Assembly: GCF_000069225.1 (NCBI RefSeq)
Contig: NC_010407.1
Location: 124,001-188,000, forward strand
Direction: 5' to 3'
Length of the DNA stretch: 64,000 nucleotides
DNA from: Clavibacter sepedonicus
Lineage (GTDB): Bacteria > Actinomycetota > Actinomycetes > Actinomycetales > Microbacteriaceae
Position 1 is the stretch's first letter; every line of letters starts with the position of its first letter. Positions 50,943-59,648 of the stretch are shown in pieces. The position numbers were made by a program, and so were the translations under genes. The notes under the pieces were generated by a model. It was not told the origin of the DNA. It saw nothing but the letters and a program-made list of their open reading frames with translations, and searched no databases.

Positions 50943-51589
50943 AGCCGGATCGACACGGGCACGCCCGTGAGCGCCATGATGCCGACCACGGCGCCGATCA
51001 CGCCCATGCCCAGGAGGACGAGCGCCCCGGCCAGGGCGAGCCGCGACCGCTCGTACCAGGGCAGGACCCCTCGGCGGGCACCGCGCAGCTCCGCCATGGT
51101 GAGCACCTTCGCCTGCTCCGTCAGCGGCAGGTCGAGGTCGCCGGCCATCGAGCGCATGGTCCACAGGTCGTACACGTGGCCGCTGAGGCGGAGGAGGAGC
51201 CGGCCGTCGACGTCCATGACGAACAGGCGCGGCTGCGTGTCGAGCGTGAGGCCCTGGTAGACGTGCGCCACCAGGAGGTCGTGCACGCTGCTGCGGCGGA
51301 CGCGCGTGCGGCGCAGCAGGAAGCGGGACTCGACGTCGCCCGTGGTGTGCGAGATCCGCACGTACGAGGTGCGGTACAGGGCGGCGAGAAGCGCGCTGAG
51401 CAGGCCGACCACCGCGACGCCGAGGATCACGGCCGCCGCGTTCCCCGTGGGGATGGCGAGCACCAGGAGCGCCGCCCCCAGGGGCACGACGAGCGCGAGC
51501 GTGGCGAGGGCGAGCTGCCGCAGGAGGGCCGCGCGGGGGCGGATGATCGTGCTCGCGCCGTCACGGGGCGCGTCGCCGTCGTCCTGCAC
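50939..51589 (-). CDS. PH-like domain membrane protein
   Basis: 216 residues read leftward from GTG 51589. Two helices at about 26-47 and 50-70, a beta-rich segment containing YVRISHTTGDVESRFLLRRTRVRRSSVHDLLVAHVY and RLFVMDVDGRLLLRLSGHVYD, and a final helix pair at about 183-205. The layout (helix pair, PH-like strand-rich domain, helix pair) resembles bacterial PH membrane proteins; the exact family is not certain. It overlaps the antibiotic-kinase-like gene. Function unknown. Confidence 0.8.
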   Translation of the reverse strand: MQDDGDAPRDGASTIIRPRAALLRQLALATLALVVPLGAALLVLAIPTGNAAAVILGVAVVGLLSALLAALYRTSYVRISHTTGDVESRFLLRRTRVRRSSVHDLLVAHVYQGLTLDTQPRLFVMDVDGRLLLRLSGHVYDLWTMRSMAGDLDLPLTEQAKVLTMAELRGARRGVLPWYERSRLALAGALVLLGMGVIGAVVGIMALTGVPVSIRL

Positions 51590-51789
51590 GTCGCCTCCGG
51601 TCGTCGTCCGACGCCGTCCTCGCGTCTGCCGTCGTCCGGCGTGCCGCGCGCATCTCGGGACGGGCGGCTCCCGCGGGTGCGGGCGGGACGACCGTTCCAG
51701 CCTAGGCGGGTGCCGGCCCGGCGGGCAGGGGCGCTATGGGGGACACGAGAGCCCCGCCGGACCGGTGTCCGTCGGGGCTCTCGTGCGAC

Positions 51790-51877
51790 TGGCGGAGGAT
51801 AGGGGATTCGAACCCCTGAGGGCTTTCACCCAACACGCTTTCCAAGCGTGCGCCATAGGCCACTAGGCGAATCCTCC
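51790..51877 (-). tRNA. tRNA-Ser (anticodon GGA), CCA encoded
   Basis: Read leftward: acceptor GGAGGAT (51877-51871) pairs with ATCCTCC (51800-51794), followed by discriminator G and encoded CCA to 51790. The anticodon stem-loop is CACGC-TTGGAAA-GCGTG, giving GGA for serine codon UCC. A long variable arm (class II) and the T-loop GGTTCGAATCCCC are present. Several downstream base pairs of the D-arm (GCCTAGTGGCCTATGGC) also fit serine tRNA. Confidence 0.96.
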
Positions 51878-51922
51878 ATGACGCGTGCCGCGGCGTCAGG
51901 AACGCGGCGGCACCCGTCGATA

Positions 51923-54709
51923 CTACCTGCCCGCGACGAGGCCCGATGCACCCGGGGTGTCGAGCAGCCCCGCGAGGGCCCGACGCGAGGGCGCGCCGAG
52001 CTTCGCGCGCGCCTGGTAGAGGTGCGACTCGACCGTGCGGACGGAGAGGAACAGGCGTCCGGCGATCTCCCGGTTGCTCAGCCCCTGCGCCGCGAGCACG
52101 CCGATCTCGAGCTCCCGGCGCGTCAGCATGCTGACGTCGAGGACGGGCGTGACCGAGGCCGCGGCGGTGGCGGGCGCACCGCGGTCGATGCGCGTCTGGA
52201 TCCGCGCGAGCGTCGCCCGCGCGTCGGTGAGGGCGGGTCCTGCTGCGTCGCCCGCCAGCATGCGCAGGAGGTCCTCGCACGCGGCGAGGGCCTGCTGGTG
52301 CAGCCCGGACTCCTCCAGCGTGCGCACGCCCTGCGCGACGAGCGCCGCGTCCGAGGTGCGGGATCCCTCCACCACCTCGGCCATGCCGTGCAGCGCGGGC
52401 ACGTCGGTGCGCTCGCGCACGAGTCGGGCGCCCTCGACGAGGCGGGGGTCCGTGGATCCGAGCGTCCAGGCGCGGAACAGCATGCCCGCCCGGAGCGCAT
52501 GCGCCTCGCCGCTGAGGTCGCCGACGTCGAGGAGGAGCGTCGCCGCCTCCTCCGGCCGGCCGCGTGACGCGAGGATCTCCACGCGCACGCCCTCGGCGAG
52601 CATGCGCTGGTACGGGTAGCGCGGGTCGGCGCGATGCGCGATGTCCGTCGCGATGCGCTCGGCCTCCTCGGTGCAGCCGCGGAGCGCGAGCACGCGGGCG
52701 CGCTGCATCCCGATCCAGAGCCGCCACGTGCCGGTGTCCGGCCCGATGAGGCGGTCGTCGGCGAGGCTCAGCTCCGCTTCCGCGCGGTCGAGCCGCCCGA
52801 GGTCGAGGGCGACGCCGCCCGTGATGGCGCCGAGGACGGGGATGAACCACTGCGCGTCCTGCGCGATCGCCGACTCCACCCACGCATCCAGCTCGCGCTC
52901 GAGGTCGGGGATGTCGAGGCGGCAGAGCCGACGGCTGAACGCGCTCGCCGAGAGCATCTCGAGGCGCGCCTCCTCGAGCAGGATGTCGTCGTAGGTCCCG
53001 CGGCGGTCGGGGCGGCGGGACACGAGCCCGAGCCCGTCGTCGATGGCCTCGCCGAGCTCGGCACCGCGACCCAGGTGGCCGAGCGCGAGGACCACCGAGC
53101 GCTGGGCGCGCAGGCGCACGAGCGGGCTCGACGCGCGCGCCCCCGCATCCCGTGCGGTGGTGAGCGCCGTCTCCCATTCCATCTGCCCGAGCGCCATGGC
53201 CGCGCCGATGGCGGCTGCCTCCGCGCACGCGTCCGAGTGGGCCTCCGCTCCGTGCCCGATCCCGTCGAGAAGACGACGGACGTGGTCGGTCCCCGGCAGC
53301 GCGGCCTGCGTCGCGAGGACGCACCAGCGGAGCGCCTCGACGCGCTCGCCCGGCATGAGCGCCGCGGTGTCCAGGGCATCCATCGTCTCCATCGCGCGCG
53401 CCGGGTTGCCGAGCACGGTCAGGGCGCGAGCCTGCTCGCAGGCCGCGTACGCGACCGAGCCGCCGTCGCTCGCGATCTCCGCGAACGCGAGCGCGTCGTG
53501 CGTCATGCCGACGTCGTTCGCCAGCCGCGCTGCGACGAGGTGCACGGCGGCGAGGGTGTCCGCGCCGAATCGCTCGACGGCGTCGCGGCGCCCGTCGACC
53601 GTGAGCGTGCGCGCGATCAGCAGGCTCTCCTTCGGGCTGAGCGGGACGCCGTGCGACGCCTCCTGCAGGAGGGACCCGACGACGCGGCGCGTGAGGGCGT
53701 CGACGGCCTCCGGGTCGGTGCGGGCGAGCGCGGCCTCGGCCTCCAGCAGGTCGGCGCGGAGGATCCGGTCGCCCTGGCCCTGCACGCGGGCGAGGCCGCG
53801 CGCGCCGAGCACCCGCAGGATCGTCTCGCCGAACAGGCGGGCGGCGCGCTGGTACGGCACGCCGTCGAGGCGGGCGAGGAGCACGAGCGTGCTGCGCTCG
53901 TCGTCGTCGAGCATCGACACGCGCGAGGAGACCAGCTCGAGGATCCGGGCGCGCGGCGCGTGCGGGCTCGGGAAGGCGTAGCCCGTGACGGTCCGCTCCG
54001 TGCCGTCCGACTCGAGCGCCTCGAAGGTCAGCTCCCGGACGAGGAACGGGCGGCCGCCGCTGCGACGCTGGATCTGCACCCGCGTCGCCTGGTCGAGCGC
54101 CACCTGCCCCGCGATCGAGTCGATCATCGCGTCGACCTCCGCCGCGTCGAGCGGGGAGAGGTCGAGCCGCTCGGCGTAGCCGTTCCGCCACAGGCCGAGG
54201 ATCTCGTGGGCCGCCTGCGCCGCGCGCACGGCCTGCTCGGTGCCCGGCTCGGGTTCGCGGGCGCGGAGGTGGCGGGCGTCGCCGCCCGTGTCGTCGACCG
54301 TGACGAGCAGCGTGCAGCGCTCGCTCGCGCGTGCGTCGACGAGCGCGGCGCGGACATCGGGCGCCATGAGGTGCCCGTCGTCGATCACCACCACGGGTCG
54401 CACGGCGGGGAGCGGGCGCGCGGCGCGGATCCCGGGGACCTGGTCGATGACGCGGCGGAGGACGTCCGGGAGGTCGGGCGTGGACGCGTGGGCGCGGATC
54501 ACGGTCAGGCCGTTGCGCGTGAGGGCGTCCGCCACGCGACCGGCCACGTGGCTGCGACCCGAGCCGACGCTGCCGGTGACGACGGCGCTCGTGCCCGCCG
54601 CCAGCCAGCGCTCGAGCGTCTCGAGGTCGCGGGCGCGGCCGCCGCGGCCGGGAGCCGGGCTCTCCACCCGACTGCCCGACCGGATGTGGGTGTGCGTCAT
54701 CTGCTTCAT
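51923..54709 (-). CDS. Large AAA-LuxR (LAL-type) transcriptional regulator
   Basis: About 928 residues read leftward from ATG 54709 ([13 protein letters not shown]); the frame is open further upstream, so the start is an estimate. A P-loop GSVGSGRS at about 46-53 and Walker [13 protein letters not shown] near 105 form an N-terminal ATPase. A long helical TPR-like middle follows. The C-terminal LuxR HTH ([48 protein letters not shown]) lies at about 870-920. It probably senses an unknown signal and activates genes elsewhere. An interrupted inverted repeat lies about 100 bp before the start. Confidence 0.85.
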   Translation of the reverse strand: MKQMTHTHIRSGSRVESPAPGRGGRARDLETLERWLAAGTSAVVTGSVGSGRSHVAGRVADALTRNGLTVIRAHASTPDLPDVLRRVIDQVPGIRAARPLPAVRPVVVIDDGHLMAPDVRAALVDARASERCTLLVTVDDTGGDARHLRAREPEPGTEQAVRAAQAAHEILGLWRNGYAERLDLSPLDAAEVDAMIDSIAGQVALDQATRVQIQRRSGGRPFLVRELTFEALESDGTERTVTGYAFPSPHAPRARILELVSSRVSMLDDDERSTLVLLARLDGVPYQRAARLFGETILRVLGARGLARVQGQGDRILRADLLEAEAALARTDPEAVDALTRRVVGSLLQEASHGVPLSPKESLLIARTLTVDGRRDAVERFGADTLAAVHLVAARLANDVGMTHDALAFAEIASDGGSVAYAACEQARALTVLGNPARAMETMDALDTAALMPGERVEALRWCVLATQAALPGTDHVRRLLDGIGHGAEAHSDACAEAAAIGAAMALGQMEWETALTTARDAGARASSPLVRLRAQRSVVLALGHLGRGAELGEAIDDGLGLVSRRPDRRGTYDDILLEEARLEMLSASAFSRRLCRLDIPDLERELDAWVESAIAQDAQWFIPVLGAITGGVALDLGRLDRAEAELSLADDRLIGPDTGTWRLWIGMQRARVLALRGCTEEAERIATDIAHRADPRYPYQRMLAEGVRVEILASRGRPEEAATLLLDVGDLSGEAHALRAGMLFRAWTLGSTDPRLVEGARLVRERTDVPALHGMAEVVEGSRTSDAALVAQGVRTLEESGLHQQALAACEDLLRMLAGDAAGPALTDARATLARIQTRIDRGAPATAAASVTPVLDVSMLTRRELEIGVLAAQGLSNREIAGRLFLSVRTVESHLYQARAKLGAPSRRALAGLLDTPGASGLVAGR

Positions 54710-55034
54710 GTGACCCCCGTCGTGAAAGCGGTGGTCCGCGCCGCATCCCCCGAGGCCGCGCGGTCCCTGTGACCCCATCTTGCGCGGAAACCGGGGTTCC
54801 GGCCAGGCGCACCGACTGTTACTTATCCGATGCGTCACGGAAATAAGTAGTCGGCACTGTGGGGGACGCCTCGGGGCGCTCCTAGCGTGTCCCTCATGTC
54901 CGGGCATGGGGATGCTCCGGACGGTGCGCTCCGGCGCACCATGCGTGCGATGCACGGGAGCACGACGGCTTCGGGTGCCGTCGACCCGACGCGTCGCCCG
55001 CGGCACGACCCGGGTGCCTCAGCAGCCCGGAAGC
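54710..55034. promoter_or_regulatory. Gene-free region upstream of the AAA-LuxR regulator
   Basis: No convincing gene. CCGACT-GTT-ACTTAT (54812-54826) is mirrored by ATAAGT-AGTCGG (54843-54854) around a 16-base centre, an AT-rich inverted repeat in otherwise GC-rich sequence. This is a candidate operator or promoter for the leftward regulator. A 74-codon frame at 54887 has no family match or ribosome site and is not called. Confidence 0.45.
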
Positions 55035-55073
55035 GGATGACGGCCCCCTCCGGGGCGGAGGGGGCCGTCATCC
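55035..55073. terminator. Terminator hairpin after the NAD(P)-binding protein gene
   Basis: A perfect 17-bp stem: GGATGACGGCCCCCTCC (55035-55051) with its complement at 55057-55073, loop GGGGC. It is located 35 bases beyond the stop of the leftward gene at 55108. Confidence 0.8.
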
Positions 55074-55107
55074 AGGTCCGCGCGGGTCGCGCGTCGTGCG
55101 GGTGCCG

Positions 55108-55761
55108 CTAGTAGCGCAGGCCCGCGATGGCCTCGGCGACGGGCTCCTCGCCCGAGATCGCCTCGAACTGGACGCGCACGCCCGTGCCGTCGACGAGCGC
55201 GGTCGCCACGATCTCGGCGACGTCGGCGCGGGGGATGGTGCCGCGGCCCGTGGAGGTGCCCACATGGATCCGGCCGGTGCCGGGGTCGTCGGTGAGGCCG
55301 CCGGGGCGGACGATGGTCCAGTCGATGTCGCGGGCCCGGAGGTCGGCGTCCGCCTCGGACTTCGCGCGCTGGTAGATCTCGTAGGTGTCGTCGCTGTCGG
55401 GGTCGAAGCCGTCGACGGCCATGGCCGAGATCATCACGTAGCGGGTGACGCCGGCCTTCTCGGCGGCGTCGGCGAGCAGGATCGCGCCGTCGCGGTCGAT
55501 GGTGAGCTTGCGCTCCGGGCCGGAGTCGGGCCCGCCTCCGGCCGCGAAGACCACGGCGTCGGCGCCCTGAAGCGCCTCGGCGACCTGGTCGACGTCGCTC
55601 TGCTCCAGGTCGAGCACGAGCGCCTCCGCCCCGGCGTCGGCGAGGTCGGACGCGTGGTCGGGGTTGCGGACGATGCCGACGGGCTGGTGGCCCTGGTCAG
55701 CGAGTCGTCGTTCGAGCAGTCGGGCGATCTGGCCGTGTCCTCCGGCGATGATGATGCGCAT
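55108..55761 (-). CDS. NAD(P)-binding atypical SDR (NmrA/YwnB-like)
   Basis: 217 residues read leftward from ATG 55761. N-terminal MRIIIAGGHGQIARLLERRL is the GxxGxxG dinucleotide motif, followed by DADAVVFAAGGGPDSG-type segments and YEIYQRAKSEADADLRARDIDWTIVRPGGLTDDPGTG. Matches the atypical short-chain dehydrogenase group a5 (YwnB, HSCARG-like), often lacking catalytic activity. Substrate unknown. Transcription runs away from the SRP RNA gene. Confidence 0.9.
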   Translation of the reverse strand: MRIIIAGGHGQIARLLERRLADQGHQPVGIVRNPDHASDLADAGAEALVLDLEQSDVDQVAEALQGADAVVFAAGGGPDSGPERKLTIDRDGAILLADAAEKAGVTRYVMISAMAVDGFDPDSDDTYEIYQRAKSEADADLRARDIDWTIVRPGGLTDDPGTGRIHVGTSTGRGTIPRADVAEIVATALVDGTGVRVQFEAISGEEPVAEAIAGLRY

Positions 55762-55849
55762 GGCGTCCACGCTACGCCCGGCCCGGTGAGCGGCTGCTGG
55801 GCGGGCCGCTGCCGACCGTCGGGCGTCCCGCGTCGGGTACACTCGGTGT

Positions 55850-55950
55850 CGGCTCCTCGCGTGGTGCCATCCAGGTGAACTCCCCCAGGGCGGAGACGCA
55901 GCAAGGGCAGCCGGGCTCTGGCAGGTGCGCGAGGGGTCTTCTCCTTTTAA
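55850..55950 (+). ncRNA. ffs: Signal recognition particle RNA (small SRP RNA, 4.5S type)
   Basis: The domain IV core reads CAGG-GCG-GAGA-CGC-AGCA (about 55886-55903): a GNRA tetraloop on a GC stem, flanked by the symmetric CAGG/AGCA loop that binds Ffh. The ends pair, GGCTCCTCGCG (55851-55861) with CGCGAGGGGTC near 55928-55938, and TTCTCCTTTT follows as a terminator tail. TACACT (55838-55843) is a good -10. It forms the SRP with Ffh for membrane protein targeting. Boundaries are approximate. Confidence 0.88.
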
Positions 55951-55994
55951 CAGACGCAGGTGTCCGCGCAGGCGACGCCCATAGGCTTGCGGGC

Positions 55995-58112
55995 ATGGCT
56001 CGGAGCATCTACATCACGTCCGCCGAAGGGCACTCGGGCAAGTCGACGGTCGCGCTGGGGGTGCTCGACACCCTGACCCACCAGATCCAGCGCGTGGGCG
56101 TGTTCCGTCCCATCGCGCGCTCCATCGTCGAGCGCGACTACGTGCTCGAGGCGCTGCTGTCGCACGACGGCGTGGACCTCGACTACGACGAGTGCGTGGG
56201 CGTCACCTACGACGACGTGCACGCGGATCCCGAGGCCGCGCTCTCCCGCATCGTCGAGCGCTACAAGGCCGTCGAGGCCAAGTGCGACGCCGTCGTCATC
56301 GTCGGCAGCGACTACACCGACGTCGGCAGCCCCACGGAGCTGTCGTTCAACGCGCGCATCGCGGCGAACCTCGGCGCCCCCGTGCTCCTCGTGCTCACGG
56401 GCCGCCGCACGGACGAGACCGGCGGCCGCAGCCCCGACGAGATGCGCCAGATCGCCGACCTCGCGATCCCCGAGCTGGTGACCGCGCACGCGGGCCTCCT
56501 GGGCGTCGTCGTGAACCGCGCCGACCCCGAGCAGCTCGACGCCATCACGGCCGCGATCCCCGCCGCCGTCCCCGCATCGCTCCAGGCGCAGGCCCCGCAC
56601 GTGCCGGTCTGGGCGATCCCCGAGGACGCGTTCCTCGTCGCCCCCACCGTCGCCGAGCTCCTCGACGCGGTCGACGGCACGCTCGTCAAGGGCGACGCGG
56701 CGCTCCTCAGCCGGGAAGCGCTCGGCGTGGTCGTCTCCGCCATGTCGATGGAGAACGTGCTCGCGCGCCTCACCGAGGGCGCCATCGTCGTGATCCCCGG
56801 CGACCGCAGCGAGGTCCTCCTCGGCGTGCTCACGGCGCACGCCTCCGAGACCTTCCCCACGGTCGCGGGCATCGTGCTGAACGGCGGCTTCGCGCTGTCG
56901 CCCACCATCGAGCGCCTCGTCTCCGGGCTCGACGAGACGCTGCCGATCATCTCCACCGAGCTCGGCACGTACGAGACCGCGAAGCGCATCACGCAGACCC
57001 GCGGCCGGCTCTCGCCCGAGTCCAGCCGCAAGATGGACACGGCGCTCGCCGCCTTCGAGCAGCACGTCGACACGTCGCGGCTCCTCGAGCTGCTCGACGT
57101 CAGCCGCTCCGACGTGGTCACCCCGCTCATGTTCGAGTACGGGCTCATCGAGCGGGCCAGGAAGGCCGGCAAGCGCATCGTGCTGCCCGAGGGCACCGAC
57201 GACCGCGTGTTGCGGGCGGCCGGCACGATCCTCAGCCGCGGCATCGCCGACGTCACGATCCTCGGCGAGGAGATCGAGGTGCGCTCGCGGGCCATCGGCC
57301 TCGGCATCGACATCGGGCGCGCCACCGTGCTCAGCCCCTTCGACGCCGTGCTGCGCGAGCGCTTCGCCGAGGAGTACGTGCGCTTGCGCGCCCACAAGGG
57401 CATGGTGCTCGACATCGCGCGCGAGACCGTCACCGACGTCTCGTACTTCGGCACGATGATGGTGCAGCTCGGGCTCGCCGACGGCATGGTGTCGGGCGCC
57501 GCGCACACGACGGCGCACACCATCCGGCCGGGCTTCGAGATCATCAAGACCACGGACGGCGTCTCCGTCGTCTCGTCGGTCTTCCTCATGGCGCTCGCCG
57601 ACCGGGTGCTCGTCTACGGCGACTGCGCCGTGAACCCGGATCCCACCGCCGACCAGCTCGCCGACATCGCCATCTCGTCGGCGGGGACCGCGGCGCAGTT
57701 CGGCATCGAGCCGCGCATCGCGATGCTGTCGTACTCGACGGGGGAGTCGGGCGCGGGTGCCGACGTGGAGAAGGTGCGCCAGGCCACGGCGCGCGTGCGG
57801 GAGCTGCGGCCCGACCTCGCGGTCGAGGGACCCATCCAGTACGACGCGGCGGCGGACGCGGCGGTCGCGGCCACGAAGATGCCCGGCTCCGAGGTCGCCG
57901 GCCGCGCGACGGTGTTCATCTTCCCGGACCTCAACACGGGCAACAACACGTACAAGGCCGTGCAGCGCTCGGCCGGCGCGGTCGCCATCGGGCCCGTGCT
58001 GCAGGGGCTCCGCAAGCCCATCAACGACCTCTCGCGCGGCGCGCTCGTGCAGGACATCGTCAACACCGTCGCCATCACCGCCATCCAGGCCGAGGGGATC
58101 GAGGCGGGCTGA
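55995..58112 (+). CDS. pta: Phosphate acetyltransferase (long form)
   Basis: 705 residues from ATG 55995. The long Pta form: a P-loop-containing N-terminal domain (SAEGHSGKST, 9-18) and a DRTGG regulatory region, then the PTA_PTB catalytic domain at about 375-700. The latter includes ARKAGKRIVLPEGTDDRVLRAA, GLADGMVSGAAHTTAHTIRPGFEII and GNNTYKAVQRSAGAVAIGPVLQGLRKPINDLSRG. It converts acetyl-CoA and phosphate to acetyl phosphate. ackA follows 54 bp later, so the pair makes acetate with ATP gain, or reverses it. Confidence 0.95.
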   Translation: MARSIYITSAEGHSGKSTVALGVLDTLTHQIQRVGVFRPIARSIVERDYVLEALLSHDGVDLDYDECVGVTYDDVHADPEAALSRIVERYKAVEAKCDAVVIVGSDYTDVGSPTELSFNARIAANLGAPVLLVLTGRRTDETGGRSPDEMRQIADLAIPELVTAHAGLLGVVVNRADPEQLDAITAAIPAAVPASLQAQAPHVPVWAIPEDAFLVAPTVAELLDAVDGTLVKGDAALLSREALGVVVSAMSMENVLARLTEGAIVVIPGDRSEVLLGVLTAHASETFPTVAGIVLNGGFALSPTIERLVSGLDETLPIISTELGTYETAKRITQTRGRLSPESSRKMDTALAAFEQHVDTSRLLELLDVSRSDVVTPLMFEYGLIERARKAGKRIVLPEGTDDRVLRAAGTILSRGIADVTILGEEIEVRSRAIGLGIDIGRATVLSPFDAVLRERFAEEYVRLRAHKGMVLDIARETVTDVSYFGTMMVQLGLADGMVSGAAHTTAHTIRPGFEIIKTTDGVSVVSSVFLMALADRVLVYGDCAVNPDPTADQLADIAISSAGTAAQFGIEPRIAMLSYSTGESGAGADVEKVRQATARVRELRPDLAVEGPIQYDAAADAAVAATKMPGSEVAGRATVFIFPDLNTGNNTYKAVQRSAGAVAIGPVLQGLRKPINDLSRGALVQDIVNTVAITAIQAEGIEAG

Positions 58113-58166
58113 GCGCCCGTCCGTCCCGTCGTCTTCCCACCCGCCGCACCCGTCAGGAGCCCACCC

Positions 58167-59357
58167 GTGCCCGTCGTCCTCGTCGTCAACTCCGGATCGT
58201 CGTCCTTCAAGTACCAGCTCATCGAGATGGACACCGAGACCGTGCTCGCCTCCGGCCTCGTCGAGCGCATCGGCGAGGAGGTCGGATCCACGCGCCACAA
58301 GGCGGGCGGCGACTCGTGGGAGCGCGAGCTGCCCATCGCCGACCACACCGCCGGCTTCCAGGCGATGCTCGACGCGTTCGCGGATCACGGGCCGTCGCTC
58401 GAGGAGGGGCCGCCCGTCGCGATCGGCCACCGCGTCGTGCACGGCGGCGACGTGTTCGTCGAGCCGACCGTCGTCACCGAGAAGGTGAAGGCCGACATCG
58501 ACGACCTCTCGGCGCTCGCGCCGCTGCACAACCCGGGTGCGCTGCAGGGGATCCAGGCGGCCCAGACCGCGTTCCCCGACGTGGCGCACGTGGCCGTGTT
58601 CGACACCGCGTTCCATCAGACGCTGCCGGCCGAGGCGTACACGTACGCGATCGACCGGGAGCTCGCGGCCGCGCACCGCATCCGCCGCTACGGGTTCCAC
58701 GGCACGAGCCACAAGTACGTCTCGGAGGCCGCCGCGCGCCTGCTCGGCAAGCCGCTGGAGGAGACGCGGATCATCGTGCTGCACCTCGGCAACGGCGCGT
58801 CCGCGGCGGCGGTGCAGGGCGGGCGGTCCATCGACACGTCCATGGGGCTCACCCCGCTCGAGGGCCTCGTCATGGGGACCCGCTCCGGCGACATCGACCC
58901 CGCGATCCTCTTCCACCTCGCCCGGCACACCGACCTCGGGCTCGACGACCTCGAGACCCTCCTCAACCGGAAGAGCGGCCTGCTCGGGCTCACCGGCCTC
59001 GGCGACATGCGCGACGTGCAGCGCGCCGCCGCCGACGGCGACGAGGACGCGCAGACGGCGCTCGGCGTGTACCGGCACCGGATCCGCCACTACGTCGGCG
59101 CCTACGCGGCGCAGCTCGGCGGCGTCGACGCCGTCGTGTTCACGGCCGGCGTCGGCGAGAACAACCCGCTCGTGCGGCGGCGCTCGCTCGCCGGGCTCGA
59201 GTTCATGGGGATCGGGATCGACGACGACCGCAACGAGCTGATCAGCTCCGAGGCGCGCTTCGTGAGCCCCGACGGATCGCCCGTGGCCGTGCTCGTGATC
59301 CCCACCGACGAGGAGCTCGAGATCGCGCGCCAGTCGCTCGCGGCCACCGGGAACTGA
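58167..59357 (+). CDS. ackA: Acetate kinase
   Basis: 396 residues from GTG 58167 with AGGAG upstream. Signature motifs: VVLVVNSGSSSFKYQL at the start, LAPLHNPGALQGIQA, the FDTAFHQTLP substrate loop, RRYGFHGTSHKYVSE, LGNGASAAAVQGGRSIDTSMGLTPLEGL and VFTAGVGENNPLVRR. Acetyl phosphate plus ADP gives acetate plus ATP in the cytosol. Normal length. It is transcribed with pta, and a strong terminator follows. Confidence 0.96.
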   Translation: MPVVLVVNSGSSSFKYQLIEMDTETVLASGLVERIGEEVGSTRHKAGGDSWERELPIADHTAGFQAMLDAFADHGPSLEEGPPVAIGHRVVHGGDVFVEPTVVTEKVKADIDDLSALAPLHNPGALQGIQAAQTAFPDVAHVAVFDTAFHQTLPAEAYTYAIDRELAAAHRIRRYGFHGTSHKYVSEAAARLLGKPLEETRIIVLHLGNGASAAAVQGGRSIDTSMGLTPLEGLVMGTRSGDIDPAILFHLARHTDLGLDDLETLLNRKSGLLGLTGLGDMRDVQRAAADGDEDAQTALGVYRHRIRHYVGAYAAQLGGVDAVVFTAGVGENNPLVRRRSLAGLEFMGIGIDDDRNELISSEARFVSPDGSPVAVLVIPTDEELEIARQSLAATGN

Positions 59358-59397
59358 CCCGCCGGTCCCTCCGCCGGCGCTCCCCCGCTGGGACCCC

Positions 59398-59431
59398 CGA
59401 GGCCCGCGATCCGACCGGATCGCGGGCCTCG
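59398..59431 (+). terminator. Terminator hairpin after pta-ackA
   Basis: GAGGCCCGCGATCC (59399-59412), loop GACC, GGATCGCGGGCCTC (59417-59430): a perfect 14-bp stem, extended by one C-G pair. Confidence 0.8.
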
Positions 59432-59648
59432 CGTCGTGCCGGACGGCCGTGCGGACCAGTAGCGCCACTGGGACGCCTACTGATCCGACTGCGTGGTCCC
59501 CTCCCGCGCAGACCAGTGCCCCGCAGTGTTGTCCCCCCTGCGACCGGATGCGAGCCTCAGACGACCGTGGGAGTGGTGGGGGCCGCCCCGCGGTGACGCA
59601 CGGCCGCGTCCACGAGCGCGGCCGGCCATGCAATCGAGGGGAACGCAG

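Noticed and set aside
54887..55111. A 74-codon frame in the gap before the NAD(P)-binding protein gene
   Set aside because: No ribosome site, no recognisable protein pattern, and it runs through a strong terminator hairpin.
55947..59633. A 1228-codon open frame on the minus strand across pta and ackA
   Set aside because: It is antisense to two certain genes. Its translation is a low-complexity Arg/Glu/Asp/Val-rich string typical of reverse frames in high-GC DNA, with no ribosome site or family motif.
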